A stretch of 64,000 bases of DNA from Acinetobacter sp. ANC 4805 (lineage in GTDB: Bacteria; Pseudomonadota; Gammaproteobacteria; Pseudomonadales; Moraxellaceae). Each line of letters opens with the position of its first letter. Position 1 is the stretch's first letter. Below are positions 1-8,549 of the stretch, piece after piece. The notes under the pieces are model-generated. The model did no database searches. It worked only from the letters and a program-made list of their open reading frames with translations, and was not told where the DNA came from. The DNA lies in NCBI RefSeq assembly GCF_022549495.1, contig NZ_JAKZGD010000004.1, positions 124,001-188,000 of the forward strand. Reading direction: 5' to 3'. Made by a program: the position numbers and the translations under genes.

Positions 1-606
1 TGTGCCATTGCAAAAGATGGCATAGATGGATTATCACGTTTGCAAGCCGAAGCATTTGATTTGCTGATTTTAGATGTCATGTTACCGAAATTGGATGGTT
101 GGCATGTTTTGCAGACGTTACGAACCTTTTCAAAAATGCCTGTGTTAATGCTCACGGCAAAAGACCATGTACTCGATCGAGTCAGGGGTTTGGAGTTGGG
201 GGCTGATGATTACCTCATTAAACCCTTTTCTTATGTCGAGTTATTGGCACGAATCAAGAGCTTATTGCGCCGTGTGCCAAATGTTGAAAAAGAAATTTAT
301 CAGATTGCGAATTTGAGTTTGAACCGACTCAGTCGAGAAGTCTATCGTGCAGACAGTAAAATTGATTTAACGGCTAAAGAATTTGTGTTACTGCAATTAT
401 TAATTCAGCATCGGGGTGAAGTGCTGACACGGACACAAATTGCCTCAATGGTGTGGAATATTAACTTTGAGACGGATACCAATGTGGTAGATGTCGCTAT
501 ACGCCGATTAAGAGCCAAGATTGATGATCATTTTGCTCCCAAGCTGATTTATACCGTTAGAGGTATGGGCTATAAGGTCGATTTACACAATGAAAATCAT
601 GAATAG
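1..606 (+). CDS. OmpR/PhoB-family response regulator (5' end missing)
   Basis: This is a two-component response regulator whose start lies left of the window; the frame is open from base 1. The receiver domain keeps the phospho-acceptor Asp in LLILDVMLPKLDG (codon 73-75), the switch Thr in MLTAKD and the Lys in DDYLIKPFSY. The C-terminal half is a winged-helix DNA-binding domain ending RRLRAKIDDHF and YTVRGMGYKV, as in the OmpR/PhoB class. About 25 N-terminal residues are probably missing. It overlaps the following kinase by 17 bp, so the two are co-translated partners. Similarity of layout suggests the CusR/CopR-like heavy-metal group, but the inducing signal cannot be read from the sequence. 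Confidence 0.9.
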   Translation, partial: CAIAKDGIDGLSRLQAEAFDLLILDVMLPKLDGWHVLQTLRTFSKMPVLMLTAKDHVLDRVRGLELGADDYLIKPFSYVELLARIKSLLRRVPNVEKEIYQIANLSLNRLSREVYRADSKIDLTAKEFVLLQLLIQHRGEVLTRTQIASMVWNINFETDTNVVDVAIRRLRAKIDDHFAPKLIYTVRGMGYKVDLHNENHE

Positions 607-1966
607 ACTATCCTTAGCTTCACGTTTAAGTATTGCTTTTAGTCTGATTTCTTGTGTTGTTTTTATCAGTATTGGCGGTTTGTCTTATCAAAGCTTTCGT
701 GAAATGGTTTATACCCAACAGGACAAAGCATTAACTGCTCGTATCAAGCGGATGGAGGTCTTTTTGACCGATGCTCATACCATTCATATATTAGGAAAAT
801 ATCCAAAACTTTATGAAAATATGGTGGGGCATGAAGACAGTATTTTTATTGTCAAAGAATCAAACAAAGACTTGATTCGGATTAATCCTTTAAATATTAA
901 AATTCCTAGGTTGAATTATTCTCCGCAAATTCAATACCACAATAATACAACGCATCATCCAACAACACGTTTTGCTTTCAAATCGATTCAGTTTGGCAAT
1001 CAAGATTATCAATTGATTGCAGGGCAGCAGTGGTATGGAGCGAATCAGATACTCAGTCAATATTTTTGGAAAGTCGCATTTTATAGTGGCTTAGGTATCG
1101 TGTTATCCAGTTTGTTAGGTTTTATGGTGGGGCATTATTTGTTCCGTTCCATGCGTGTTTTGATCGCAGAGACCAGTAAAATCAATGTACAAAAATTAAA
1201 TCATCGCATTGAGGTAGAGTCCACCAATGTTGAGGTGCAACAACTCAGCCATGCAATGAATCAAATGCTCGATAAAATTCAGGACGATTATCAAAAACTA
1301 GCGCAGTTTTCAGAAGACATTGCACATGAGTTGAGAACTCCACTCAATAACCTGATGGGGCAAACACAGATTATGTTATCCCATGCTCGCACAACAGATG
1401 AATTAGAGAATCTATTGTATTCGCATTTAGAAGAGTATGAACGTCTGACTAAACTGATTGAAAGTATGCTTTTTATTGCACGTTCAGAACATCGTGAATA
1501 TGGATTAGACAAAAAATCTGTGAATCTAAAACAACTCATTAAAAATATTACGGATTATTTTGATTGTCTAATTGATGAAAGGGAGATGTCATTAGTGATC
1601 CATGTCATGGATGATTTTAATATCGTTGCAAATGAAATATGGATACAGCGAGCAATTGCAAATTTAATGAGTAATGCTGTTTTACATGGAAAAGAAGGAG
1701 GCGAGATTACATTGGAGGTAAAACAGAATGATGCTGATTGTGTGATCAAAATTGTTACACATAACGTATTTATTGATGAAAAACATCTATCACATTTATT
1801 TGACCGCTTTTATCAAGTCGATGAAAGTCGGCACAAAAGGACTCAAACAGGTGGCTTGGGTCTGGCGATTGTAAAATCAATTATGCAATTGCATGGTGGT
1901 TCAGTCGAAGTTGAAAATCAAACAGAAGGTGTGGCATTTAAACTGATTCTACCTAGGGTCTGTTGA
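590..1966 (+). CDS. Sensor histidine kinase, heavy-metal-sensor-like
   Basis: This is a membrane histidine kinase of 458 residues and the partner of the overlapping upstream regulator. TM1 is about residues 14-34 and TM2 about 163-185, framing a periplasmic sensor of about 125 residues. A HAMP-like linker follows. The H-box is EDIAHELRTPLNN with the phosphorylated His at 246. The N-box is NLMSNAVLHG and the G-box region is GGLGLAIVKSI. The His-rich loop in the sensor (HNNTTHHPTT, about 117-126) would suit metal binding, but this is inference. Translation can begin at 590 or three codons later at 599. The CusS/CzcS-like assignment is by general architecture only. Confidence 0.88.
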   Translation: MKIMNRLSLASRLSIAFSLISCVVFISIGGLSYQSFREMVYTQQDKALTARIKRMEVFLTDAHTIHILGKYPKLYENMVGHEDSIFIVKESNKDLIRINPLNIKIPRLNYSPQIQYHNNTTHHPTTRFAFKSIQFGNQDYQLIAGQQWYGANQILSQYFWKVAFYSGLGIVLSSLLGFMVGHYLFRSMRVLIAETSKINVQKLNHRIEVESTNVEVQQLSHAMNQMLDKIQDDYQKLAQFSEDIAHELRTPLNNLMGQTQIMLSHARTTDELENLLYSHLEEYERLTKLIESMLFIARSEHREYGLDKKSVNLKQLIKNITDYFDCLIDEREMSLVIHVMDDFNIVANEIWIQRAIANLMSNAVLHGKEGGEITLEVKQNDADCVIKIVTHNVFIDEKHLSHLFDRFYQVDESRHKRTQTGGLGLAIVKSIMQLHGGSVEVENQTEGVAFKLILPRVC

Positions 1967-2250
1967 GATTTTAGCGATGCCTAGTGCCCTCTAAAAATAT
2001 TCTCTATCTCAATGAGAATGAGCGTTATCACTCGTAAGGTGAAATACCAATAAGCTTCATACACCGATTCTCATAGCTGACCTTATTTTTGTTATGAAAC
2101 GACGAACAATTTATTCTCGGGCTCATCTGATAAAAAGCGCAATTCTGACTAAATTTTTGATATCGGTAACAGCATGCTTATTGAGCAGATGAAATTACAC
2201 AAAGCAATATTTCACCCTGATAAACAATACATATTTTTGGTATTTCTTAA
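1967..2250. other. Non-coding stretch upstream of the tandem leader
   Basis: About 280 bp follow the kinase stop without a supported gene. An ATG at 2094 opens a 32-codon frame ending at 2192, with a basic start and a hydrophobic middle, but it has no ribosome binding site and I do not call it. The segment probably carries the promoter for the structured leader and icd. Confidence 0.5.
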
Positions 2251-2362
2251 CGAAATGTCGTTATACAGTATATTACGTTGACGAGAGCAGCATGAATACT
2301 GATAATCTCAAGTTTTAATTGAGCAAACTGGTTCGCAGGGGCGAATACTTGAACTTGCCCCT
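2251..2362 (+). ncRNA. Tandem structured leader, unit A
   Basis: This is the first of two 112-bp units that align end to end without length change (the second is 2375-2486). Shared blocks are the opening CGAAATGTCGTTAT, a GAGA...TCTC arm pair, AGCAAACTGGTT and the closing hairpin AGGGGC (2337-2342) / GCCCCT (2357-2362). Differences fall largely outside these arms, which is what a structured RNA would show. It lies in the 5' region of the monomeric icd gene and so may be a cis-regulatory RNA. I recall a computationally predicted motif upstream of such icd genes (icd-II) but cannot confirm a match. Confidence 0.55.
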
Positions 2363-2374
2363 ACTATTTCGTAG

Positions 2375-2486
2375 CGAAATGTCGTTATCACTGGATATTG
2401 CGTTGACTGAGATGCGATCAGGACTGATACTCTCACGCTAATTTAAGCAAACTGGTTTGCAGGGGGCGAAGCCTTTTTTAGCCCCT
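2375..2486 (+). ncRNA. Tandem structured leader, unit B
   Basis: This is the second 112-bp unit. Its predicted elements are an outer stem TGAGA (2408-2412)/TCTCA (2431-2435) enclosing ATCAG (2417-2421)/CTGAT (2424-2428), a hairpin GCAAAC (2447-2452)/GTTTGC (2455-2460), and a last hairpin GGGGC (2463-2467)/GCCCC (2481-2485). The same elements exist in unit A with different bases, for example CAG/CTG inside GAGA/TCTC. The 3' arm GCCCCT is also complementary to AGGGGC at 2506-2511, which includes the icd ribosome binding site. Confidence 0.55.
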
Positions 2487-2504
2487 AGAAACTTAATCTA
2501 ACAC

Positions 2505-2511
2505 AAGGGGC
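2505..2511 (+). promoter_or_regulatory. icd ribosome binding site, complementary to the leader
   Basis: The Shine-Dalgarno AAGGGG lies 7 nt before the ATG at 2518. AGGGGC at 2506-2511 pairs perfectly with GCCCCT at 2481-2486. That arm also pairs inside the unit B hairpin, so the two pairings exclude each other. Confidence 0.6.
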
Positions 2512-2517
2512 AATATA

Positions 2518-4749
2518 ATGGCTGGTGGAAAGTCAACAATCATTTACACACTGACTGACGAGGCACCGCTTTTAGCGACCTACTCACTGCTGCCGATCAT
2601 TGAGACCTTTACTAAGCCTGCTGGCATTGAGATTGTGAAAAGTGACATCTCAGTGGCTGTACGCGTGCTCGCTGAATTCACGGAATATCTAAGTGATGAG
2701 CAGAAAGTGACGAACAACCTTGCGGAGCTAGGTCGTCTCACACAAGATCCAGATACCAATATTATCAAACTTCCAAATATTAGTGCTTCAGTTGCTCAGT
2801 TAATGTCATGCATTAAAGAGCTTCAAGCGAAGGGCTATGCAATCCCTGATTATCCAGAAAACCCAACAACTGAAGAAGAAACAGCGATCAAAACTCGCTA
2901 TGGCAAGTGTTTGGGTTCAGCTGTAAATCCTGTATTACGTGAAGGTAACTCTGATCGCCGCGCTCCTGCCGCAGTTAAGAACTACGCTAGAAAGCATCCA
3001 CATTCAATGAGTGAGTGGAAGCAGTGGTCGCAAACTCACGTTTCGCATATGGAAGAAGGTGACTTCTATCATGGCGAAAAGTCGATGACACTTGATCGCG
3101 CACGTAATGTAAAAATGGAGTTGATTACTAAAAACGGTAACAGCATCATTCTTAAGCAAAAAGTTGCGTTGCAAGATGCTGAAATCATTGATTCAATGTT
3201 TATGAGTAAACAAGCACTTTGCGAGTTTTATGAAAAGCAGCTTGAAGATTGTCGTGAAGCAGGCATTTTGTTCTCATTGCATGTAAAAGCAACGATGATG
3301 AAAGTTTCACATCCAATCGTTTTTGGTCACTGTGTCAAGATTTACTATAAAGAAGCATTTGAAAAACACGGTAAGTTATTTGATGAGTTAGGTATTAACG
3401 TCAATAACGGTATGGCAGGTCTCTACGAGAAAATAGAAACTCTTCCGACCTCGTTACGTGAAGAAATCATTGAAGACTTACATGCGTGTCAGGAACATCG
3501 TCCTGCACTTGCAATGGTAGATTCAGCTAAAGGTATCACTAACTTCCATTCACCTAATGACGTGATCGTTGATGCATCTATGCCTGCAATGATTCGTGGT
3601 GGCGGTAAAATGTGGGGTGCAGATGGTAAGCAGTATGACTGTAAAGCTGTAATGCCTGAATCAACATTCGCACGTATCTATCAGGAAATGATCAATTTCT
3701 GTAAGTGGAATGGTAATTTCGATCCGAAAACGATGGGTACAGTACCCAATGTCGGTTTGATGGCGCAAAAAGCTGAAGAATACGGTTCGCATGACAAGAC
3801 TTTTGAGATCCCAGAAGCAGGTATTGCCAACATCACTGATCTAGAGACTGGTGAAGTGTTGATGTCTCAAAACGTTGAAGAGGGCGATATTTGGCGTATG
3901 TGTCAGGTGAAAGATGCTCCGATTCGTGATTGGGTAAAACTTACTGTTGCTCGTGCGCGTAATTCAGGTATGCCTGCAATCTTCTGGCTTGATTCTTATC
4001 GTCCACATGAAAATGAATTGATCAAGAAAGTACAAAAATACTTAAAAGATCATGATACTTCAGGTCTTGATATTCAAATCATGTCTCAAGTCCGTGCGAT
4101 GCGTTATACACTTGAACGTGTAGCACGTGGTTTAGATACGATTTCTGTAACTGGTAACATTTTACGTGACTATCTCACTGACTTGTTCCCGATTATGGAA
4201 TTGGGTACTTCTGCGAAAATGCTATCAATCGTTCCGTTAATGGCGGGTGGTGGTATGTATGAGACTGGTGCAGGCGGTTCAGCACCTAAGCATGTTCAAC
4301 AATTGGTTGAAGAAAACCACTTGCGTTGGGACTCGCTTGGTGAATTCCTTGCACTTGCCGTTTCTTTAGAAGACATGGGAATTAAAGAAGACAATGCTCG
4401 TGCGAAGTTGTTGGCGAAGACGCTTGATCAAGCAACGGGTATATTACTCGATAATGACAAGTCTCCATCACGTCGTACAGGCGAGCTTGACAACCGTGGT
4501 AGCCATTTCTATCTAGCACTGTATTGGGCTAAAGCACTTGCTGCGCAAGATGAAGATGCTGAGTTGAAAGCGAAGTTTGCACCACTGGCTAAAGAATTGG
4601 CTGAAAACGAGCAAAAGATTGCTGCTGAGCTTGCAGAAGTGCAAGGTAAAGCAGTTGATATTGGTGGTTACTACGCCGTTGATGCAGATAAAGTAAATGC
4701 AGTCATGCGTCCAAGTACGACATTCAATACAATTCTTGCTGCTGTTTAA
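2518..4749 (+). CDS. icd: Monomeric NADP-dependent isocitrate dehydrogenase
   Basis: The enzyme catalyses oxidative decarboxylation of isocitrate to 2-oxoglutarate with NADP in the TCA cycle. The 743-residue length and the start [20 protein letters not shown] fit the monomeric (type II) isocitrate dehydrogenases of about 740 residues, which act as a single chain instead of a homodimer. Family-typical stretches include [23 protein letters not shown], the [20 protein letters not shown] region and [15 protein letters not shown] near the C-terminus. The ATG at 2518 has a good AAGGGG site 7 nt upstream. A second, unrelated-length isocitrate dehydrogenase lies 1.4 kb downstream. Regulation is likely through the duplicated leader immediately upstream. 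Confidence 0.96.
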   Translation: MAGGKSTIIYTLTDEAPLLATYSLLPIIETFTKPAGIEIVKSDISVAVRVLAEFTEYLSDEQKVTNNLAELGRLTQDPDTNIIKLPNISASVAQLMSCIKELQAKGYAIPDYPENPTTEEETAIKTRYGKCLGSAVNPVLREGNSDRRAPAAVKNYARKHPHSMSEWKQWSQTHVSHMEEGDFYHGEKSMTLDRARNVKMELITKNGNSIILKQKVALQDAEIIDSMFMSKQALCEFYEKQLEDCREAGILFSLHVKATMMKVSHPIVFGHCVKIYYKEAFEKHGKLFDELGINVNNGMAGLYEKIETLPTSLREEIIEDLHACQEHRPALAMVDSAKGITNFHSPNDVIVDASMPAMIRGGGKMWGADGKQYDCKAVMPESTFARIYQEMINFCKWNGNFDPKTMGTVPNVGLMAQKAEEYGSHDKTFEIPEAGIANITDLETGEVLMSQNVEEGDIWRMCQVKDAPIRDWVKLTVARARNSGMPAIFWLDSYRPHENELIKKVQKYLKDHDTSGLDIQIMSQVRAMRYTLERVARGLDTISVTGNILRDYLTDLFPIMELGTSAKMLSIVPLMAGGGMYETGAGGSAPKHVQQLVEENHLRWDSLGEFLALAVSLEDMGIKEDNARAKLLAKTLDQATGILLDNDKSPSRRTGELDNRGSHFYLALYWAKALAAQDEDAELKAKFAPLAKELAENEQKIAAELAEVQGKAVDIGGYYAVDADKVNAVMRPSTTFNTILAAV

Positions 4750-4785
4750 AATAAATTATTGCTCATTCTTGAGTTGGTAATATAG

Positions 4786-4817
4786 AAAAGTCGGTGCTTA
4801 GGCATCGACTTTTTTGT
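4786..4817 (+). terminator. Rho-independent terminator of monomeric icd
   Basis: The stem AAAAGTCGGTGC / GCATCGACTTTT has one G-T pair and a TTAG-like loop, and is followed by a T run. It lies 37 bp after the icd stop. Confidence 0.85.
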
Positions 4818-5082
4818 TTTCTTTTGAACTAACGACATTCTTAAAAAAGTGACAGTAGGATATCAAGATTAAAGTTAACTAGAACTGAGGTCTAAAGACA
4901 CATCTTATTGTTGTAATCAACGTTACCTTAGAAAATTTGGATGATGTATTTAATCTATCTAAAGAGGAAAGAAGTGTTGAAAGGTTTATTAATATCAAAA
5001 GCATTTTCATTAGAAGAATATACTAGATAAATTATCTATTTTTTAGCTGATTAAAATACAGTCACAAGAGCAAAAATTGATG
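4818..5082. other. Non-coding gap with a short open stretch
   Basis: Between the convergent terminators of icd and rluE there is no supported gene. The plus strand holds 45 sense codons without a stop between a TGA at 4886-4888 and a TAG at 5024. They read protein-like (a hydrophobic run followed by a charged stretch) but have no ATG, GTG or TTG start. This could be a decayed gene fragment or chance. Confidence 0.3.
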
Positions 5083-5107
5083 AAAAAAGCCCACTTACGT
5101 GAGCTTT
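5083..5107 (-). terminator. Rho-independent terminator of rluE
   Basis: Read on the minus strand, AAAGCTCAC / GTGGGCTTT form a stem with loop GTAA, followed by a T run, 18 bp beyond the rluE stop. Confidence 0.8.
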
Positions 5108-5124
5108 GATTATATTACTAAATC

Positions 5125-5943
5125 TTAACGACCATTTCGGTTACGGCCGCGAGGTGCTTTGGTATTTGGACGAGTCGTACCATTGGTTTTACGACGTGGC
5201 TTATCCACATCATCTGTTTGCCAGATACGAGTCGTACCACCGCCTGCTTTTTTCTTCCCTTTAAAAGGTGCTTCGCCTTTTTCCTCACGTGCTTTATCTT
5301 TTGCACGAGAGAAATGAGGTTTTTTGGATGGCTTTTTCGCAAAAGAACGTCCTTCATATGGCTTGTCTGCAGGAACATCTTTAAAGTCAGGATAAAGCAA
5401 TGGTTCGATTTCGATTTGTTCACCAGGTTTTAAACCAAGTTTAACGACATCAATCGAACCAATTTGAGTACGAATCAAACGTAAAGTCGGAAAACCAACA
5501 GCAGCAGTCATACGGCGGACTTGGCGGTTACGTCCTTCACAGATTTGTAGTTCGATCCAAGTGGTTGGAATACTGGCACGATAACGTACAGGTGGATTAC
5601 GTTCCCATAACCACTCTGGCTGATCTACTTTACGTGCTTTGGCAGGTAAAGTCATACCATCTGCAAGTTCCACACCTTTTTGCAGCTGTTCAATGGCTTC
5701 TTCAGTAACATCACCATCGACTTGTGCAAGATAGGTCTTGTATTTCTTGTTGTCTGGATGGGTAATATACTGATTTAGCCCCCCATGATCGGTAAGAAAC
5801 ATGAGACCTTCAGAATCTAGATCTAAACGACCTGCAATACGAAGTTCAGGGTCTTTAATAAAGTGTGAAACAGTTAAATGTGCTTCATCCTCACGGAACT
5901 GTGACAAAACGTCAAAAGGTTTATTAAATACAACTATTTTCAT
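5125..5943 (-). CDS. rluE: 23S rRNA pseudouridine synthase, RluE-like
   Basis: This enzyme of the RsuA/RluB/E/F family isomerises a uridine in 23S rRNA (U2457 for E. coli RluE). The catalytic motif GRLDLDSEG has Asp at residue 41, followed by the family's KYKTYLAQV and EGRNRQVRRM motifs. There is no N-terminal S4 domain, as in RluE. It differs from E. coli RluE (about 217 residues) by a Lys/Arg/Gly-rich, low-complexity tail over roughly the last 80 residues, which probably binds RNA non-specifically. It diverges from the dimeric icd gene; rluE and icd are also divergent neighbours in E. coli, which supports both assignments. Confidence 0.9.
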   Translation of the reverse strand: MKIVVFNKPFDVLSQFREDEAHLTVSHFIKDPELRIAGRLDLDSEGLMFLTDHGGLNQYITHPDNKKYKTYLAQVDGDVTEEAIEQLQKGVELADGMTLPAKARKVDQPEWLWERNPPVRYRASIPTTWIELQICEGRNRQVRRMTAAVGFPTLRLIRTQIGSIDVVKLGLKPGEQIEIEPLLYPDFKDVPADKPYEGRSFAKKPSKKPHFSRAKDKAREEKGEAPFKGKKKAGGGTTRIWQTDDVDKPRRKTNGTTRPNTKAPRGRNRNGR

Positions 5944-6080
5944 ATGAGTATACTGCTTTGGCTATGGGCGGCATCATAACAATAAAGGCTTTTATTTAAT
6001 CGGAAAATGTTGTTATTTCCCGTATAAATCTCAAAAAAACCTATTTTGAACTAAACTGTTTCATGCAATAAAAACGAAAG

Positions 6081-6098
6081 TATGCCATAGAAGGCATA
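6081..6098. promoter_or_regulatory. Inverted repeat upstream of dimeric icd
   Basis: TATGCC and GGCATA are perfect 6-bp arms around a 6-nt centre, 38 bp before the icd start and in the divergent rluE-icd promoter region. It may be an operator or an mRNA hairpin. No protein can be assigned. Confidence 0.35.
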
Positions 6099-6135
6099 GT
6101 GATAATCGCTAAATACATGAGGGAGAACCTGCAAA

Positions 6136-7392
6136 ATGGGTTATCAGAAGATCGTGGTTCCTGCAGATGGTGACAAAATCACAGTAAATGCAGACCTGTC
6201 ACTGAATGTTCCAAATCATCCAATCATCCCTTTTATTGAAGGTGATGGTATTGGTGTGGATATTACACCAGCTATGAAAGCAGTAGTAGATGCTGCGGTA
6301 TTAAAAGCTTACGGTGGCAAACGTTCAATTGAATGGATGGAAGTCTATTGTGGTGAAAAAGCAGACAAAATTTATGGCAGTTATATGCCAGAAGAAACTT
6401 TTGACGCTCTACGTGAGTTTATTGTTTCCATTAAAGGGCCTTTAACCACACCTGTTGGTGGTGGTATTCGTTCTTTGAACGTTGCATTACGCCAAGAACT
6501 TGATTTATATGTCTGTGTGCGTCCAGTACGTTGGTTTAAAGGAGTTCCTTCACCTGTTCGACACCCTGAATCAACTGACATGGTGATCTTCCGTGAAAAC
6601 TCAGAAGATATTTATGCAGGGATTGAGTGGAAAGCAGATTCGGAAGAAGCCAAAAAAGTCATTAAATTTCTAAAAGAAGAAATGGGCGTGACCAAGATTC
6701 GTTTTTCTGAAGGATGTGGTATTGGGATTAAGCCTGTATCAAAAGAAGGTACACAGCGTCTAGTGCGCAAAGCCATTCAGTTTGCGATTGATAATGATAA
6801 ACCTTCTGTGACCTTGGTTCACAAAGGTAATATTATGAAATATACCGAAGGTGCGTTCAAAGAGTGGGGCTATGAACTTGCGATTGAGCGTTTCGGTGGC
6901 GAGTTGCTAGATGGTGGACCGTGGGTAAAAATCAAAAACCCGAAAAATGGGAAAGACATCATCATTAAAGATGTAATTGCCGATGCGTTCTTGCAACAAA
7001 TTCTAATGCGTCCTGTCGATTATTCAGTTATTGCAACATTGAACTTAAATGGTGATTATATTTCTGATGCACTTGCTGCTGAAGTCGGTGGAATCGGTAT
7101 TGCACCAGGTGCCAATATTGGTGGTGCAATTGCGGTCTATGAAGCGACTCATGGAACTGCACCAAAATATGCAGGGCAAGATAAAGTCAATCCTGGCTCG
7201 ATTATCCTGTCTGCCGAGATGATGTTGCGTGATATGGAGTGGACAGAAGCTGCTGATCTCATTATCAAAGGTATTTCTGGTGCTATCGAAGCGAAAACGG
7301 TCACTTATGATTTTGAGCGTTTAATGACGAATGCAACCTTGTTACGTTGTTCCGAATTTGGTCAAGCTATTATTCATCATATGGAAGACTAA
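6136..7392 (+). CDS. icd: Dimeric NADP-dependent isocitrate dehydrogenase
   Basis: This is an E. coli Icd-type homodimeric enzyme of 418 residues for the isocitrate to 2-oxoglutarate step. Residue numbering matches E. coli exactly at key points: Ser113 in [13 protein letters not shown] (substrate binding and the AceK phosphorylation site), Tyr160, Lys230, Asp283, Asp307 and Asp311 (substrate/metal), and Lys344-Tyr345 in HGTAPKYAG, which give NADP rather than NAD specificity. Conservation of Ser113 is compatible with control by AceK at the glyoxylate branch, though aceK is not in the window. It starts at ATG 6136 with GGGAG upstream, and it is the second icd isozyme in this window. Confidence 0.97.
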   Translation: MGYQKIVVPADGDKITVNADLSLNVPNHPIIPFIEGDGIGVDITPAMKAVVDAAVLKAYGGKRSIEWMEVYCGEKADKIYGSYMPEETFDALREFIVSIKGPLTTPVGGGIRSLNVALRQELDLYVCVRPVRWFKGVPSPVRHPESTDMVIFRENSEDIYAGIEWKADSEEAKKVIKFLKEEMGVTKIRFSEGCGIGIKPVSKEGTQRLVRKAIQFAIDNDKPSVTLVHKGNIMKYTEGAFKEWGYELAIERFGGELLDGGPWVKIKNPKNGKDIIIKDVIADAFLQQILMRPVDYSVIATLNLNGDYISDALAAEVGGIGIAPGANIGGAIAVYEATHGTAPKYAGQDKVNPGSIILSAEMMLRDMEWTEAADLIIKGISGAIEAKTVTYDFERLMTNATLLRCSEFGQAIIHHMED

Positions 7393-7411
7393 ACGAAAGC
7401 GAGCTAAAGAG

Positions 7412-7437
7412 AAGGGTGTTTAAGTAACGCCCTTTTT
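7412..7437 (+). terminator. Terminator of dimeric icd
   Basis: AGGGTGTT / AACGCCCT form a stem with one T-G pair, followed by TTTTT, 20 bp after the stop. Confidence 0.8.
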
Positions 7438-7586
7438 GTTCTTTGAATATGATGGACTGAATGTTGGTTTAGCATGATTCTTTGCTCTCATAAACATGCA
7501 CTGTATCGTTAATTTAGAAAAATCTGTATCTACCATTGATAGACCAAAAGTTCAAAATGGCTGAAAAATATTTAGAGTCTCATGTC

Positions 7587-8405
7587 ATGAAGATGTATCA
7601 AGTTGATGCTTTTACCCAAGAACTATTTAAAGGTAATCCTGCGGCAGTCATTGTGTTAGAGCAATGGTTAGATGAAAACTTAATGCAAAATATCGCATTA
7701 GAAAATAACCTTTCCGAGACAGCTTTTGTTAAGACTATAGATGATGGAAATTATGAGATTCGTTGGTTTTCACCAACAGATGAAGTTGCATTTTGTGGGC
7801 ATGCCACACTAGCGAGTGCTTTCGTTTTATTTAAAGATTTTACGATGGCAAAAACCATTCAATTCCATGTGCGCGATTTGGGAATTTTTGTGGTTAGCCA
7901 AGCGGCAGATGGCAAGATTAAAATGAATTTTCCTATTCGAAAGGCTGAGCTTGTGTCTGAATATCCTCAAGAACTGCGGGATGGTTTAACCAAGCCATTT
8001 AAAGCAGTTTATTTGAATGCGCAGGCTTATATTGTTGAATATGAAACCATAGATGATGTCTTAAATGAACAACCTAATTTTGAAAAATTAAAACAATTAG
8101 GGAAACGACGTACTGCGATTACAGCTTCTCAACCTGATGTTGCTATTACAGCGAGAGGAGAAGGTCAGTTTGATTGCGTATCTCGTTATTTTGCCCCTGC
8201 AATTGGGATTAATGAAGACCCTGTCACAGGTTCGATTCATACTGCAATTGCACCTTTATGGGCTGAAAAACTTGATCAAACCCAACTTGTTGCTTATCAG
8301 GCATCTGCGAGAGGTGGGATTTTAGACTGTGTGATTGAGTCTGAACAACGCATTGAAATCTCAGGTTATGCAAAACTATATATGCAAGCTGAACTTGAAA
8401 TTTAA
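7587..8405 (+). CDS. PhzF-family isomerase/epimerase-like protein
   Basis: This is a member of the phenazine-biosynthesis PhzF fold family, most of whose members have unknown substrates. Family signatures are YQVDAFTQELFKGNPAAV at the start, the catalytic-Glu motif ENNLSETAF, FCGHATLASA, and EDPVTGSIHTA near the C-terminus. The frame is open further upstream, from a TTG at 7536 and an ATG at 7557. I place the start at 7587 because PhzF proteins begin a few residues before the YQVDAF strand. No phenazine genes are nearby, so a phenazine role is not implied. It stands alone, flanked by terminators. Confidence 0.85.
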   Translation: MKMYQVDAFTQELFKGNPAAVIVLEQWLDENLMQNIALENNLSETAFVKTIDDGNYEIRWFSPTDEVAFCGHATLASAFVLFKDFTMAKTIQFHVRDLGIFVVSQAADGKIKMNFPIRKAELVSEYPQELRDGLTKPFKAVYLNAQAYIVEYETIDDVLNEQPNFEKLKQLGKRRTAITASQPDVAITARGEGQFDCVSRYFAPAIGINEDPVTGSIHTAIAPLWAEKLDQTQLVAYQASARGGILDCVIESEQRIEISGYAKLYMQAELEI

Positions 8406-8434
8406 ATTGTAACTAAACCGCTATAAAAACATAG

Positions 8435-8464
8435 AAAAAAGCTGTTTAAATACACAGCTTTTTT
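8435..8464 (+). terminator. Terminator after the PhzF-like gene
   Basis: AAAAAAGCTGT / ACAGCTTTTTT form an 11-bp stem with a TTAAATAC-like loop and a built-in T run. Confidence 0.85.
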
Positions 8465-8549
8465 CAAAACATAACTATTAAAAATTTAAACCATTATCTA
8501 GTATAGCTTGTTGTTTTTATTTAAATCACCAAAAAAACTTGGATAATCT

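Noticed and set aside
2094..2192. 32-codon frame starting MKRRTIYS in the icd upstream region
   Set aside because: It has no ribosome binding site and no recognisable similarity; the length is within chance for AT-rich DNA.
5118..5423. 101-codon minus-strand frame in the rluE tail
   Set aside because: It is an alternate frame of the Lys/Arg-rich tail of rluE and shows no independent start or family.
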